From positions 1,178,001 through 1,242,000 of the forward strand of contig JARUPY010000085.1 of NCBI GenBank assembly GCA_029817715.1: 64,000 bases of DNA, written 5' to 3'. How positions within the stretch are numbered: position 1 is the first letter of the stretch; each line of letters opens with the position of its first letter. This document shows, piece after piece, positions 1 through 12,326 of this stretch. A program made the position numbers and the translations under genes. The notes under the pieces are model-generated. The model had not been told where the DNA came from. It searched no databases and saw only the letters and a list, made by a program, of their open reading frames with translations. This stretch comes from Melastoma dodecandrum (lineage: Eukaryota > Streptophyta > Magnoliopsida > Myrtales > Melastomataceae).

Positions 1-1
1 C

Positions 2-803
2 TTGTGTAAGTGCGGTTTGGTGGATTATGCCGAATATCTGTTCAGCAGGTTGAAAAGCAAAGTTAAGCCTGATTCGACTACATACGATGTGTTGTTTTTT
101 GGGTGGTGCAGAGTGAGAAGGCCTACTAAGGCAATGAAGGTGCTGGAGTATATGATGAAATGGGTCTGACTCTTGACGATTTAACTTATAATACTGCCAT
201 CGATTCTTTCTGTAAGGTGGGGATGGTGGACGAGGCGGTTGAGCTTTTTGATTTCATGAGGACGAAAGGGTCCACCATGTCTTCTCCAACAGCCAAAACT
301 TATGTGATGATGGCCATGGTCTTGATCAAGAACGATTGCATGGAGGAGTTCTTCAAGCTTCTGGGAGATATGAAGCAATCTTTGTGTCTTCCCGATGTTT
401 CCACTTATAAGGAATTGATGGAAGGGATGTGTGTGGCAGGAAAAATCGAGGAAGCTTACAGTATTTTGGAAGAGATGGGTAACGAGGGTAATCCTCCCGA
501 TATTCTTACGTATAACTGCTTTCTTAAGGTACTTTGTGACAACGGGAATATCGATGAAGCTATTAGGCTTTATGGGAGAATACTGAGGTGGGTTGCATGC
601 CTATGGTGCAAACTTTCAATATTTTGATTTCGATGTTCTTCAGGATGAACGATCTGGAAGGAGCATTTGAGACTTGGCATGAGATGAAAAAGAGAGGTCG
701 TGTGAGGGACGGAGATACTTATAGTGTGATGATTGAAGGGCTTTCCGAGTGCAAGAGGGTGGACAATGCACATCTTCTTTTGGAAGATGTTGTGAATGAT
801 TGA
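2..803 (+). pseudogene. P-class pentatricopeptide repeat (PPR) protein, 3' end, two frameshifts
   Basis: The 3' part of an intronless PPR gene, whose products bind organellar RNA. Tandem ~35-residue repeats are clear (for example CKVGMVDEAVELFDFM and CVAGKIEEAYSILEEM). The repeats are continuous only if three frames are used: frame 2 from base 2 to about 157, frame 1 from 160 to about 580, and frame 3 from about 582 to the TGA at 801-803. Each switch fits the loss of a single base, once in the atgatgaaatggg run near 157 and once near 581. Without the switches, a stop follows at once. No GT-AG pair spans either break, so introns are unlikely. This is either a recent pseudogene or two assembly indels. 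The gene continues to the left of the window. Confidence 0.8.
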
Positions 804-3800
804 ATCTGGGGATGACATTGCCATATCATAAATTCAGTTCCTTCTTAATGCAGCTGTCGACAATTGGTGGTCTTAAGAACATCCATCGACTGTCACCACA
901 CATGAGAAAGTTCTATAATCCTGTGATAGCCAGACGGATTCAACTGAATGAAAAGAGGATAAGCATCAGTTTGAGAGGGAAATTGGGAAGATTTCCTCAT
1001 TCTGGTCATGAGAAGCTCCTGTTTGATCCCACAATGGTCTATTTTTATTGATTCTTGGTCCAGCCGAAAATGTGTGTTTGATAGACAGTTGCAAATAGCC
1101 TATTCAATGACAAATTTTCTTTTGTGCAGGACCGGTCTAAGTCATTATCCTCTGAGATATTTGATGCATCTACATGTCTGTTCCTGTTACTAACCACGTG
1201 CTATATTCTAACTATTGCTTTTCCCCTTTCTATAGCGCAAAAATGGCTCAAACACGGAAAATTTGTGCAGTTGGCAATGGCAGAACGCTTAGCATTCCCC
1301 TTAGTCATGTTATGAACCCTCAATGTCATTCTCAGCCTGTTCTTTCAACGTCATTCATCACTACCTCTGGATATCGAGGAATCGACTATACTGAATGGAA
1401 TTTTTCTTTTGAGAGTGTATGAGACTAGTTATTTGCATTCTGTGTGACGTGCTGACCAGAACTTAAAATTGAGAAACGTGTGAACTCATAATTCCATTTG
1501 GTAATTACCTATACTCATATAAGTTTAGTAGATTCATGCTTTACATTATATGCCAATAGGAATTATGCCATTTTTTGAATAGTCGCAATTTGTTTCTTTC
1601 AATCGCCATCAAAGTCGTGGGTGGAGTGCATCATTAACAGTGGTTTTGTTTCTCTGTCTACAGGGAGTCCTCGTCATGATCTTTAAAGTTGTGAAAAGTA
1701 ATCCTCAACACCGGCTATTTGTACTCTTTACTTGGAATTATTCTATTGGAGATGAAACGTGCCATAATTACTCTTGGACTTTTATCCCGTGGATGTTTCC
1801 GACTCGTGGAGTAAGTTTGAAGATTCTTGATGGCATCTACGACAAATGTTGCGGCTTTTATTAGAGATTTGATTTGAAAGGTATGCTTTTCTTTCCATTG
1901 GTTATCTAAACAAAACGAATACTGTTCGTTAACTTGACCTTGTCGGCTCATTCCATCGATTAACACATGCCAAAATATACGATCGTTTACAGCATGGCTG
2001 CTCTATTTAATTTTGGCTTTAGTCCATGGTAGGTTTTTGTCAGCTATCACGTCCATCTCACTAGTGGGGGCGTTGTCTCTTATTATGTAAAGAGCGCCTT
2101 TGATGACGTGCTAGGCTTAGGTTGAATTAACCCTAACGAACAACAGATCAAATTCTACTCCAAGCCAAGAAGGCCGAAAACCAAGTCAAGACGACCGGAA
2201 AATAACGAGCAGAGAAGTGTGGCTCTTGAGGCGATGCTAAGATGTATAGCTTGAAAAAGTCGTGATGTCCAGTTCATGACTTAGAAATATCTGTTTCAAA
2301 TAAGGCACGGCATTCATATTTTGATCCTCTGACTATTTTATAGGAAGACTCAAGATTGAGTTGCTCTCAACTAAATGAATGACCTCCGTTTCTGCATCTG
2401 TAGGTTCTATGCAACAGTCTGATCCATGACCTGCTTGACTTCAATGAGTTTACTTATTCTCTAATCAAATGACAGTAGTGATGGAAACATGGTAGAACTT
2501 AGTCTGAATGCATAAAGTGAATAAGTTGATACAAGTGATATGTCATAGGGAAGGTGGTTTGTCATGAGAATAAATTCTGAAGTCACGCTTTTGGTTACGG
2601 AAGTTGAATGGTTTTCGAATTGCGTATCGGTAGATTATTGTTGAGAAGTTGACTCTTACTTCTGGAATCAGCAAAAGTATTGTGTCAAATAGATCGGATA
2701 TGTCCAAATCAGCTGGTCTGAATTGCAAAGAAGCGGCAAAATTAGTTGTTCTGGCGTTTTGGCCATTCTTAAAGCAGAAAACAGTCTTGCTTACGAGAAA
2801 ATCTCTGGGAGATTGGTGAATTCTTTCCTCACAACCAATGGGTCGTTGAGCTAAAGCCGCTCTATTACTTTTGCAAATCCTTTGCTTTGTTGTACACATA
2901 ACAAGATTCTGCTTAAAAAGAAAAAGGAAAAGGAAAAGGAAAAAAAAAAGAAACCGGCCTCACTATTTTATTAAGGATTTCTTACCCAAAACCACTTTCT
3001 CTATTGACTAACACGGATACAGATGGACTACTTCTGCTTAAGGGAGTGCTCTGGCGGAGAAATCTCAGCTGTGTGCATAATTTATCTCAAAGGTGGATAG
3101 TTGAATTGGCAGTTACTGCTGCTTGCATTCCTTGAAATGCCTTATTATTCATCTGGGGAGGAAAGGAAGAGTTTTGTAGATGGTTGTTAGCTAGCAAGAA
3201 CAGGAATCGAAAAAAAAAAAATAGTTTTCATAACCATAAGAGGAGGTGTCAAAAATGGTAGGTGAAACTGTTGAACAGTTAGCAGACACAAGTAAATAAA
3301 GTGCACGCATGTGGTAAGAAAAAAGAACCCCTAGAGTTTGTCTGCTGAACTCCTAGAAGCCGGTCATTGAGTTGGTCTGAATATGAATCGGTTCAGACAG
3401 ATGGCGTAACCACGGAATTAAATTTCCTCGTCTTTTTGCTTGCATTGCAGGGACAGAGAGGGAAGAGAGGTGCAGGTGGAGGGAGGGGAATTTGGTGACT
3501 GCCAAAGGCAGCTGGGAAGTGCTCCAACCCACCACCACATTTGTTTACAGTTGAAGAAAGAAAAGGGCAACTGAGTTCAGTGGAGATAGATAGTGACCAA
3601 TCTAATTAGAGATGTCTTCCATCCTATTCCAATAGTTTTATATGTTTCAGTGACTAAACCATTAGAAGGGATAAAAAAAAAAGGTTATATAGTTTCTGTC
3701 CTACTTTTCTTGAGTGTGTGCCCGCGCCCGCGCGTGGTGGTAGGCCAACAGTCAAAACGAGGAAGAAGTGAGGGAGGGGAGGGGAGGGACTACCCGAAGA

Positions 3801-5379
3801 AAATCGACGTCCTTCCCTTCCCTTTAAGCATTTGTTTTCATTGCAAAGAGGGTGGAGGGATGTTTTTCTTGTCGACATCCATCCTTTTCTTACCAGAAAG
3901 GAATTCCGTTCTTCCCAATTCCGCTCGCCCTGGATGGTTATCGGTCACCCTCGGCCTTCTTTTCTCGAGTTCGACCATTTTCCGGGGGGGGGGGGGGGGG
4001 GGGGGAGGAAGAGGGAAGTTTTGGGCAAATATGATCCTATTCATCGGACATTCTTGGTTGCACGGTTGATCTCCAAATATGAACAGTGGTTAGGATAACA
4101 AGGCCACGATATTTTTCGACGCGACTTAAACTCAGACTATACAATCATTGAGACACCAATGGTTTGGTGGTTGGGGGTATCTCGCGGCTACACTCGAGAC
4201 GTTAGTCGGTCCAAGGACAATCTGGAAGAGACCAACTGTTTGACCTTCATTGTATAAATCCAAGGGTTTGGAGGCTCACGTGGACGTCTCAACGTTGTGA
4301 TTTATACGTTTTTCCTAATAGGAAATGGGTCAGTTAGGTCCGGGAAAAAAAAAAGTCGTTCGAAAACCGAGATCAACCAATGTTACCAACCTCCAGACAC
4401 CTCAAAATTAGCTCCAATGTATCTGTCCCATGTAAATAAAATTCTTACCTCCGCCCCATCCAGCATATTTCACCTTTTGTAATGATATACTTCAATTAAT
4501 CGTTGCATGGTTTAGGATTGTCGGCATTTGAATGATCGAGGAAAATTACAGTGACACCCCCACATTTTCCACTATACGTATGAAGATCGTTCATTTAGAT
4601 CTTGTGATTCAAGAATGTTGTTATTTCACCAGTCTTATGCCTTGATTGGTTTGGATCCGTGTTTAAGTACATTTCACGTTATGCTTTCATGATAAATATT
4701 GAAATTAATCAAAATCAAAACTATGATGGATAGTCCCCTAGAAAGAATATATGGCATGAGGGTAATTAAGTTTGGTTGGAAAATTATGTATACCTTTTTT
4801 TGATTCTTGGCTTGAGAGAGAGAGAGATAGTGATGTCAAAGGAAAGAAGAAAAATTCACCCTCCACCACCACCACCACCATCATCTTTTATATTTTACCT
4901 ATGATCCCTCTCCAATTAAGGAATGTAAATTTAACATATAACATGGATGCGATGATAAAATAAAGTTCATCAAAGTGAGAAAAAGGTGGGGTAAGACACG
5001 TAGTTATGATTCAATGTTGTTCGGAAAAATATTTCTTTAAATAGAGCTTCAAATTTCAGAATTAGTCAAATAATACCTCTAAATTGTTATTAAAAAACGC
5101 CGATTTAAAAGTAATATTTGATAAATTTTAAAATTTACATTATATTTTACGAAATTTCATGTAGTTCAAATCCAAACGTTATTTTGGAAACAGGTTGGGA
5201 AAGTATTGATCTTAGTGATTAAAAAAAGTGAAATGAAAAGATTGGTTGGTTTTTTGGTCCTTCTGGTTAGCCAAGACGTTGGCATCATACTCCCCTCCCC
5301 CACCCCAAAAGAAAATTCCTCTCATTCCTAACGGAAAACACTACCTCATCTTCCTCCTTCCTCTTCTTCTTCCCCCCAC
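804..5379. other. Gene-poor intergenic DNA
   Basis: PPR 3' flank, then AT-rich DNA. Open frames here (for example 2543-2899 minus, 3593-4069 plus) show no family features and overlap each other on several frames. An A-rich purine tract lies around 2911-2950 and a 22-G run at 3984-4005. I see no gene. Confidence 0.6.
3984..4005 (+). repeat. G22 homopolymer
   Basis: Twenty-two consecutive G bases on the plus strand, followed by agg. It is a potential quadruplex-forming tract and a likely length-error site in the assembly. Confidence 0.95.
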
Positions 5380-5387
5380 TTTATATA
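5380..5387 (+). promoter_or_regulatory. Putative TATA box of the MYB gene
   Basis: TTTATATATTC lies about 160 bases upstream of the MYB ATG at 5543, after a CT-rich stretch typical of plant core promoters. The match is by eye only. Confidence 0.4.
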
Positions 5388-5542
5388 TTCTGTATCCACT
5401 TCCCGACCCAACCCTACTCCCCGCCTCGCCGGATCGGAGAACTCCCTAACCGCCTCGTGGCCGTACCTCCGATCCCTAGTTTTTTTGCCTGTTCTTTATA
5501 TTTAGGGTTTTGGCTCTTTTAGTTCGACGGCCTAGGAAGGAG

Positions 5543-6762
5543 ATGTGCAGTAGGGGACACTGGAGGCCTGCTGAGGACGAGAAGCTCCGCGAGCTCGTCC
5601 AGAAGTGCGGTCCCCATAACTGGAACGCCATCGCGGAAAAGCTACAAGGAAGATCAGGTCTTCCTTCCCCCTCCATAATATTTTATTTTTTTGTGGTTGA
5701 GTTCATTTACACCCAACTTCTGAAAACCCTTTGTTTTTGGCGAAAAACATCTCGTACCAGAAATAAACTTAGACTTGGGTTTCGTTTTTCAATAAAATTG
5801 AAGTGGTTGGTGTTGTTGCAACCCAACAGGCAAGAGCTGTAGGTTGAGGTGGTTCAATCAACTTGACCCGAGAATAAACAGGACCCCTTTCACCGAGGAC
5901 GAAGAGGAGCTCCTCCAGGCATCCCATCGGATCCATGGCAATAGGTGGTCCGTCATCGCCAGGATGTTCCCTGGCCGAACTGATAACGCCGTCAAGAATC
6001 ACTGGCACGTTATCATGGCTAGGCGGAGCAGGGAGCAGGCAAGGCTTTGCGCTAAGAGGGCCGCCAGGAGCTTGTTAGAGGAACAGAAGTCTGCCCTGGC
6101 GAGTTTCAAGCAAGACCTGGGGACGATCCGGGATGATAACGGTGACCGAGACACTGCGTGCAAAACCCTAGATAGCTCTATTGTTGAGAGCTGCCGTAGT
6201 TTAGGAAGATGGGAACTTCGCCGATTCCCTCCACCGAGTATTCCGTTTCTGGCTACAGCGCTTGCTGCCATCACGCCATCCTTCACGACTAAATGTGAAG
6301 GTAGGTCTCATCCTCTGATCTGACAAAATGCTGACGGTAAAGTATGGTCCTAAAGTTCCGTCATAGTCCTTTTATTTCGTTGGTGTTTACATGTTATATG
6401 CATCAGACTTCTAGCAACCGACTGCATCATTTACAATCGCTTGATGTCGAGTAGTTTTTTGAATTGCTCAACCTATGATCTGGTGGCAATGTTCCCTTAG
6501 ATTTATCTGACCGTCTTTGGTACGATGTCCTGTAGATATGACTAGGCCGCCCGAGTTCTACGACTTCCTTCAAGTGAATGCTGACTCCAACAAGAGCGAA
6601 GTCACGGATCGCACAAGAAAGGACGACGACGAGGTCAATCAAGTAGCAGCCGATACCAATGACCTGCATCCAGAAAAGGGCAACCTTCCGTTTTTCGATT
6701 TCTTATCGGTCGGATACCGAACCTCATCCGTAAGCACACATCGGAGGGTTTCGGAAGTATGA
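5543..6762 (+). CDS. R2R3-MYB transcription factor, MYB52/54/56/105/117 group
   Basis: Three exons, 5543-5657, 5830-6300 and 6536-6762, join in frame with GT-AG introns to give 270 residues. The R2 repeat (residues ~4-53) begins [15 protein letters not shown] and ends [18 protein letters not shown]3 follows with [29 protein letters not shown] and [12 protein letters not shown]. The HRIHGN and WHVIMARR signatures and the C-terminal FFDFLSVG motif are those of the subgroup containing Arabidopsis MYB52, MYB54, MYB56, MYB105 and MYB117. Members act in the nucleus on cell-wall, organ-boundary or seed programmes; which of these applies cannot be read from sequence. The start is the first ATG in frame, just before CSRGHW. 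The first intron splits R2 at the usual GRSG/K position. Confidence 0.93.
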
Positions 6763-7633
6763 CTTTGTAGTTCATAACCAAGATACACTAATTATTGTAA
6801 CTTAACATTATACTTAGCAAGGTGCGAGATTAAGCTGCATCATACGTTTACTCGACGCACAAAGCATTTTGTACTTCCCCGCGCGCGACCGAACCACCCC
6901 GATATCATTGCAGCTACACAAATTTCGTTTTCGCTATCGAGTTCGCTTTTAGACGTTTCTCCGAATCCGTCAATTCCTCACCAAACCATTCTTCCCCATG
7001 AAATAGATAGATTTAAATGCCATGACGTATTCTTTTTTCACGTGACGCCATGGAGCAGAAATTTTCTGATAGGACTCATAACCCACTCCAACATCTAACA
7101 AGTCCCTCTAGTTCTCTTTTGTATGCATTATAACGTGTTTTATATAGTTCACAGAATGCGGCTTTGTTCTTCGACAGCGTTAGTTCCGCTAATAATTTAC
7201 AAAATATGTTTAGATTTTAGTTTGTAGATCAAATGAAATTCGTAGACTTAAAATATGTTTAAATACGTCCATCAAACTTAAAATTAGTTCACCAATAAAA
7301 TTATTCTTGAGTTTGTAGCTTAAATTTTAATTTTTAAATAATTTTGAAATCAAAGTTTCGGAACTAAATTCTAAATTTAAAAGTAAGACTTTATCGCAAG
7401 ACGTATTATAAGAACTCCGAATTTTAAATTTATAGGTAAAGAAAACTAAAAGTCTTAGTTCGTAATTCATTTTTTTTTTTTTAAATTGAGCTGGACCCAG
7501 AAGTCTAACCATACGTGTCCCATCCTCCCGCGATTTATTTCCCCAGATAGAGTGTGGGAGCTGTCGAGGGACAGACTCTTTCCTTCTCACCACTCGCGCG
7601 ATTCGGCGAGCGTCCTCCGCATTGGATCACGTC
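6763..7633. other. Intergenic DNA between MYB and TMN genes
   Basis: AT-rich, with the repeated phrase aaaatatgttta / aaacttaaaattagtt around 7200-7330. No coding signal was seen. Confidence 0.5.
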
Positions 7634-10432
7634 ATGGCATCCCCGATGAGGACGGTCTTCGTCGTCGCCGTCGTCTTCCTGGCGGCTGTGGGTACCGATA
7701 TTGCGTCTGCCAATTCGTCCGATCACCGTTACAAGGAGGGAGATCCGGTCCCCCTATACGCCAACAAGGTCGGCCCGTTTCATAACCCTAGGTGGGTACG
7801 CTCGCCTCCTATCTTCGGATCAGACGCGGCGTCCTGTAGTTTTGATTTTGTTCTTTCGGGTTTCGACTTAGGGCTAAGATTCTAGATCTGCGCTAGATTT
7901 CAAAGTTTGGTATTGGCGTTTGGACTGTGGTTGACTGGAGGAGGAGGACGCATGCATATGTTTGTGAAGGATATGTCCTTGCTCTCTCCCTGTAGAATGT
8001 GGCATGAATTGTCGTCTTGAAGTCAGGTTTGACTCGATGATGCGGGAAGTCAAGGCATTTCTCTAGTGTAACTGATGTTAGCGTTCTAATTTTGGTGCAG
8101 TGAGACTTATCGGTATTTCGATCTTCCGTATTGTTCCTCAGGTTTGTTTCACCTCATTTGCTTGATCTGATTCCTTGGGTTTCTGTTCCTCCTTTAACGT
8201 TCGCATGTTGCTTCATTTACAGGTGTCGTGAAGGACAAAACAGAGGCCCTGGGAGAGCTTTTGAATGGGGATCGTCTGGTCAGTGCGCCCTACGAGCTGG
8301 AATTTATGAAGGATAAGGATGTCCAGGTTGTTTGTAAGAAGGAGCTCTCCAAGGAAGAGGTGGCGCAATTTCGGTCTGCTATCAGTAAGGACTACTACTT
8401 TCAGATGTATTATGATGACTTGCCCATCTGGGGTTTCATTGGAAAGGTTGACAAGGAGGACAAGGAACCAAATGAATATAAGTACTACCTTTACAAGCAT
8501 ATTCACTTCGATATCCTCTACAATGATGATCGTGTCATAGAAATCAATGCCAGAGCGAATCCAGACGCTCTCGCTGATCTCACAGAGGACAAAGAAGTCA
8601 ATGTAGAGTTTGTCTTCTCGGCAAAGTGGAAGGAAACCGACATTCCTTTTGAGAAGAGAATGGATAAGTACTCAAAATCATCTTTCCGGTCTCATCACCT
8701 TGAAATTCACTGGTTTTCGATTGTAAATTCGTGTGTTACAGTTCTCCTATTGACGGGATTTCTGGCCACCATCCTCATGAGAGTCCTCAAGAATGATTTC
8801 GTAAAGTGAGGATCCGAATTTAATTTGTTCTTTCATCTGTTTTTGTCGTCATGTTCTAATTGTGTCCTTTGGCTCCTCTGGAAAGGTATGCCCATGATGA
8901 AGAGTCGGCAGAGGACCAAGAGGAGACTGGATGGAAGTACATTCATGGGGATGTTTTCAGGTTTCCGGCATACAAATCATTTTTCACTGCCGCAGTGGGT
9001 TCGGGGACTCAGTTGTTTACCCTGTAAGTACAAGATTTCGGGTTTCCTCTTCTGGATATTGTGACTGGATGATTGGTTTCACTCTTTTTTCTATGTAATG
9101 ATAATTTCTACTTGGATTTGACAGCACTGTGTTTATCTTCCTATTGGCGCTGGTTGGTGTCTTCTACCCGTACAACAGAGGAGCTCTGTTCACTGCCCTT
9201 GTTGTTATATATGCGCTGACCTCTGGAATTGCTGGCTACACAGCCACCTCCATGTATTGTCAGCTTGAGGGGACTAACTGGGTATGCAACTTCTGACTGC
9301 CAGTATAATTCTTTGATCGCTTCATTATTATTGTTTCTTACATAGCATTATGATATATTGACACCTTGACAGGTTCGAAATCTGCTGCTCACAGGATTCC
9401 TCTTTTGCGGACCACTTTTCCTTACCTTTTGCTTTTTGAATACTGTTGCCATTGCATACAAATCCACTGCTGCTCTTCCTTTTGGCACGATTGTGGTCAT
9501 TGTTCTCATATGGACGCTGGTCACATCACCATTGCTAATACTGGGAGGGATTGCTGGGAAAAACAGCAAGGCTGAGTTCCAGGCCCCTTGTCGGACTACC
9601 AAATATCCGAGAGAGATACCACCATTGCCATGGTACAGGGGAGCCCTCCCTCAGATGGCAATGGCTGGCTTTCTCCCATTCAGCGCTATCTACATCGAAC
9701 TCTACTATATATTTGCCAGTGTTTGGGGCCATCGGATCTATACCATATATAGCATCCTGTTCATCGTCTTCATTATTCTCCTGATTGTCACTGCATTCAT
9801 CACCGTGGCATTAACTTACTTCCAACTTGCTGCTGAGGACCATGAGTGGTGGTGGAGGTATGTACCGTCGTAAATATGCTGGCATACTAATTTGAAGAAT
9901 TTTCAGCTCCAGATTGCTGCGTGAGTATTTTTCCTGATTTGTAGATCCTGAGATCTACCTCATTTGTGTCTTGACTCTTGATATTCTGACACACTAAATT
10001 GATGGTGAGAGGTGGGTCGATAAATTTCATGTTGTAAACGCTAGACAAGTTCCACTGATGATGTCAGCTCGGATTATATCATGCATAACCTCTCATGGTC
10101 CCGTGTGCTAGATCATGCCCAAATTCCTTATGGCTGTTTTGTCTGGGCATGCGTTGTTGATGCTTTGACCATATCGTTAGTCGGCATGCTAACACCTGTG
10201 TATATTGGGCAGGTCCTTTCTGTGCAGTGGATCAACTGGTCTATTCATCTATGGCTACTGCCTGTACTATTACTATGCACGATCGGATATGTCTGGGTTC
10301 ATGCAAACTTCCTTCTTCTTTGGCTATATGCTGTGCATCTGCTACGGGTTCTTCCTCATGCTAGGTACAGTAGGTTTTCGCGCAGCCTTGCTGTTTGTTC
10401 GGCACATATACAGATCCATCAAGTGCGAGTAG
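7634..10432 (+). CDS. Transmembrane nine (TMN / EMP70) endomembrane protein
   Basis: Seven exons (7634-7791, 8101-8141, 8223-8805, 8886-9023, 9125-9281, 9373-9857, 10213-10432) all join in frame to 593 residues, the usual length for the shorter TMN class. There is an N-terminal signal peptide (FVVAVVFLAAVG), then a large lumenal domain with NKVGPFHNPRETYRYFDLP, then nine hydrophobic spans beginning at VTVLLLTGFLATILM. Family hallmarks include EETGWKYIHGDVFRFP after span 1, PCRTTKYPREIP, and EDHEWWWR. The last residues are RSIKCE; the K-x-E end matches the KXD/E motif that retains TMN proteins in the Golgi by COPI binding. The family acts in Golgi/endosome membrane-protein sorting. Confidence 0.95.
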
Positions 10433-10689
10433 TTTGTGTAATCAACTCCCCCTCGATATTGCCACCCAATGGCCACATAGTGCTACTACCATCTTACACT
10501 AGTCTTGTAATCATATTCGAAATCCATAAAAGAACAATTTTGTCTAATTACTTCACGTGTCCTTGTTTCGAAAAATGCAACAGTTGGAAGTATTTATAGA
10601 TAGAAGAATTCGAATACTGCACCATGCTTATTTTTTAGCTAATGTCCAGGAAAAATATTTCTATGAACTGAACGTTGTGTTGTGCTAGA

Positions 10690-12040
10690 ATTACTTTGAA
10701 AATTTTGCCGAGTTGCAGATGCATCATTCGTAGATGTTATGGATGGTATGCACTTCTCCTCAATGGTCATGGCGGCTACATGATACCATATGGCCAGGTG
10801 CCTGGGTCTGGAACTGTCGACATCTCCCCAGAAACATATGATGCACGTCCAGCTTGTACAGATTTAGCCAATTTAAGCATCTAAACGTAGACAAGGCAGG
10901 TGATACACAGTGATCACAAGACTATGCTAAGCAGAACTGTGTGATGCCATTAGGAATGATTCGGGGAGGCAGTGATACAGCTAGACAATCGGAACTTTTA
11001 CCTGTGCCTGCATATGTTTGGTAGATTCTGCTCTTGCTGTTGCCACTACCGCATCGCGTAGGAATGCTAAGAACTTCTGATGCTGGAATCAAGGCATCCA
11101 ACATTGTCCGGTAACCAGCTTTTGCTCCCCCATAAGTACTCACAGCAGATAAGGCGGCTTCCAAAGCAACGGCCCCTGAATGATGTGAGATCTTAGCCAG
11201 TTGCGCCATTCCGAAAGAGGAAGAAGTTTCCAACGAACAAATAGAAAGGGGCACATTCTTTTGGAGTCAGGAATCGACCCAGTGCTCATCTTCAGTCTTG
11301 AGCAAGCTCCTTTGCAGAAAATGTTATATCTGTTTCAGAAACTGGGAAAAAAAAAGACTCAGGATTACCACAAGCAAGGTCGTCCCTCCCATCGATCGTT
11401 CGATGGAGTTTCCTAGTTCCTACTTCGTTCACCGTTTCTGCAGCATCATTCATAGGGTAGCTATGAAAACAAAGATGGATCCTTGTGCTCATGCTCCGAC
11501 TAAATTTCCAAATAGCTGATGATGAAAAGTAAAGGGTCTCACCGAGTTTTCAAATCCTCCAGAATAGCTGCAGCTCCCTTTCACAACTGCAAGAAAAATA
11601 AAATTTGAGGCAACAGTTTAAGGAAGCCTCGGAAGAAAAACCGGACGCATGTATTCTTCTCACAGTGGAGCCATAGTCGGCATCGCCAGCTTTCCCATCC
11701 CATTCATTCCGCTGATCCTCTATCTGAATGACTGCTTTTGCTGCAGCTCCTATCGCTGCCTCAAGTACTACGCCTTGTTGATTCAGCTGTCTTTGCCAAC
11801 CTGGCGACTAGTTGCATTCGTCAAAGAAGACACTCAATGAGTCATGATCGGCAAATAAGAAACTGTGTAACCTGACATTTGGGTTGCAACATCTGACTAA
11901 AATTACGGCTACCCCATTGATCTTTTCCGATGAAGCTGGAGGTATCGGAACAGGAACTTTTGCTCAGTTGGAACAGAACAAAGGGAAGCCACTCAAAAGA
12001 GTCCACAAACCATTGGGGCTGTTGACGAGTTTCTTCCCAC
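10690..12040 (-). pseudogene. Dihydroxyacetone kinase remnant (C-terminal DhaL part only)
   Basis: Read on the minus strand, pieces of the DhaL (ATP-binding) half of a plant dihydroxyacetone kinase occur in the right order. They are KVPVPIPPAS near 12000, AAAKAVIQIEDQRNEWDGKAG near 11720, AAAILEDLKTR before a GTGAGA donor near 11550, YPMNDAAETVNEVG near 11440, YGGAKAGYRTMLDALIPAS near 11120, AESTKHMQAQ near 11010, and QAGRASYVSGEMSTVPDPG near 10820. The frame breaks several times. A 7-base duplication (ggaacta) after NEVG shifts the frame, and the exon after LIPAS needs another shift. The DGD metal-binding motif reads DAD. The N-terminal DhaK half, which forms the covalent substrate adduct, is absent. 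This is a truncated, inactive copy. Confidence 0.82.
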
Positions 12041-12326
12041 TCGAGGTCATTGTCGGAACTCTCGCAGAAGGAAGGAGGCGTCAGGATGACGCCCTTCTAT
12101 CTCCCTCTATCTCTCTTCCTCAACCTCAGATTCAGTCGTGGCCCATGAAATGAAATGGACGTTGAACCTTGTTCTGTTACATTACGAGTGGAATAATGCC
12201 TGAAATTATTTATGGGTTATTGAGACTCCATGCGGATTTCTAAAGAAACCCAAAATCTCTTCCACTTAAGATAGTAGAAAGTTTAACTTTTAACAGGAAG
12301 AGGCATATGGCACAATCACTGACAAT

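Noticed and set aside
150..600. PPR frame changes explained as introns
   Set aside because: No GT-AG pair removes the breaks; repeats continue without missing residues, so single-base losses fit better.
2543..2899. Minus-strand 118-codon frame in the left spacer
   Set aside because: No family resemblance, no splice context, and isolated in gene-poor DNA.
3593..4069. Plus-strand 158-codon frame across the G22 run
   Set aside because: Its poly-Gly comes from the homopolymer, and overlapping frames of similar length exist on both strands.
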